Of a stretch of 64,000 nucleotides of DNA, positions 63,462 through 64,000 are shown piece after piece. The stretch comes from Acidobacteriota bacterium (lineage in GTDB: Bacteria; Acidobacteriota; Terriglobia; UBA7540), in assembly GCA_902812465.1 (NCBI GenBank), contig CADDZE010000004.1, positions 1 to 64,000 of the forward strand, given 5' to 3'. Numbering within the stretch: position 1 is the first letter of the stretch; each line of letters opens with the position of its first letter. The translations under genes and the position numbers were made by a program. A model generated the notes under the pieces. That model had not been told where the DNA came from and did no database searches. It saw only the letters and a list, made by a program, of their open reading frames with translations.

Positions 63462-64000
63462 TCACGTTGCCGCCAGGTCCCACCGGCTGCGGATCGCCAT
63501 CGCTTCCTGATCCAGATACTGCAATTGATAGAGCTTGTAATAGATGCCACGGCGTTCGAGCAGCTCATGGTGGGTTCCCACTTCGCGGACGCGTCCTTTG
63601 TGCATCACGATAATCTTGGAGGCGTTCTGGATGGTCGAGAGCCGGTGAGCGATAACCAGCGCCGTGCGGCCAGCGAGCAGCCGCCGCAAACCCTCGCGGA
63701 TCATATATTCGGTCTCGGGGTCAACGCTGGACGTGGCCTCGTCCAGGATCAGGATTGGCGGATCGTGAGCCAGAGCGCGTGCGAAGGAGAGCAGCTGTTT
63801 CTGGCCCACGGACAGTGTCGCACCGCGTTCCTTGACGGGTTCGTGGAAGCCGTTGGGGAGGCTCTCGATAAAGTCGAGAATGTTGACGCGTCGCGCCGCC
63901 TCGCGCACCTGCTGATCAGATATCCAGTTGCTGCCCAGGCGGATGTTGGTGGCGATATCGCCGGAGAAGAGGAAGGGATCCTGGAGGACCATGCCAAAAT
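63462..64000 (-). CDS. ABC exporter ATPase domain, MsbA-like, 5' end outside the window
   Basis: C-terminal 179 residues of an ABC transporter. Walker A lies outside; the visible part begins at [20 protein letters not shown] (Q-loop), then the signature sequence [20 protein letters not shown], Walker [21 protein letters not shown], the H-loop [20 protein letters not shown] and the closing [20 protein letters not shown]. These are features of multidrug/lipid exporters of the MsbA/ABCB type, in which membrane and ATPase domains are fused. Adjacent lpxB makes lipid A transport a fair guess, but the membrane domain is needed to decide. Confidence 0.92.
   Translation of the reverse strand, partial: FGMVLQDPFLFSGDIATNIRLGSNWISDQQVREAARRVNILDFIESLPNGFHEPVKERGATLSVGQKQLLSFARALAHDPPILILDEATSSVDPETEYMIREGLRRLLAGRTALVIAHRLSTIQNASKIIVMHKGRVREVGTHHELLERRGIYYKLYQLQYLDQEAMAIRSRWDLAAT

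Overview
The window reads as a chromosomal segment of an Acidobacteriota bacterium, or a close relative. The evidence is high GC content, two very large Oar-like TonB-dependent receptors with an N-terminal carboxypeptidase-regulatory domain, a propeller-type hybrid histidine kinase, a Reg/EPS-rich gene content and an LpxB-type lipid A pathway (a diderm). No rRNA, tRNA, CRISPR array, integrase or intact insertion sequence was recognised.

Layout. 1-3.2 kb: 3'-truncated TonB-dependent receptor. 3.4-18.1 kb: exopolysaccharide locus on the minus strand, reading from right to left: Wza-type export protein, Wzc/BY-kinase, UDP-glucose dehydrogenase, flippase, methyltransferase, GT4, GT2, a broken GT9, a Wzy/WaaL-like membrane protein and a secreted parallel beta-helix protein. 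18.4-22.0 kb (plus strand): glutamate dehydrogenase, then a small bacterial microcompartment (BMC) locus made of a class II aldolase with an encapsulation-peptide-like tail, one hexamer-type and three pentamer-type shell proteins. 22.0-24.5 kb (minus): an ECF42-like sigma factor, two DGPF/YCII proteins and a cupin, with five apparent single-base frameshifts. 24.6-36.8 kb: RarA, an esterase, the second TonB-dependent receptor, a secreted protein, a HAD-like protein, shikimate kinase, an M28 peptidase and a TIGR01777 epimerase. 36.9-44.9 kb: a second EPS block (O-antigen ligase-like protein and TIGR03013-type sugar transferase) beside a 1.5-kDa-residue-scale (about 1520 aa) hybrid histidine kinase. 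44.9-46.1 kb: a gene graveyard with two recognisable protein remnants. 46.1-50.9 kb: panC, panB, a deoxynucleoside kinase, folK and an endonuclease/exonuclease/phosphatase protein. 51.2-54.8 kb: ruvB, ruvA, a TAT-exported Gfo/Idh/MocA oxidoreductase and ruvC. 54.9-57.5 kb (plus): a frameshifted small Cys-rich secreted peptide and two unrecognised secreted proteins. 57.9-64 kb: truA, an outer-membrane protein, a sulfatase-like/TPR fusion, lpxB and an ABC exporter cut by the window edge.

The most interesting points are the reduced BMC locus with its tagged aldolase, a candidate structured leader RNA upstream of panB, the Cys-rich peptide gene at 55 kb, heptameric intergenic repeats that abut start codons, a three-copy dispersed repeat one copy of which supplies the first codons of a gene, and a run of frameshifts confined to the sigma/DGPF locus. 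Functional names rest on motif recognition by eye; no database search was run.
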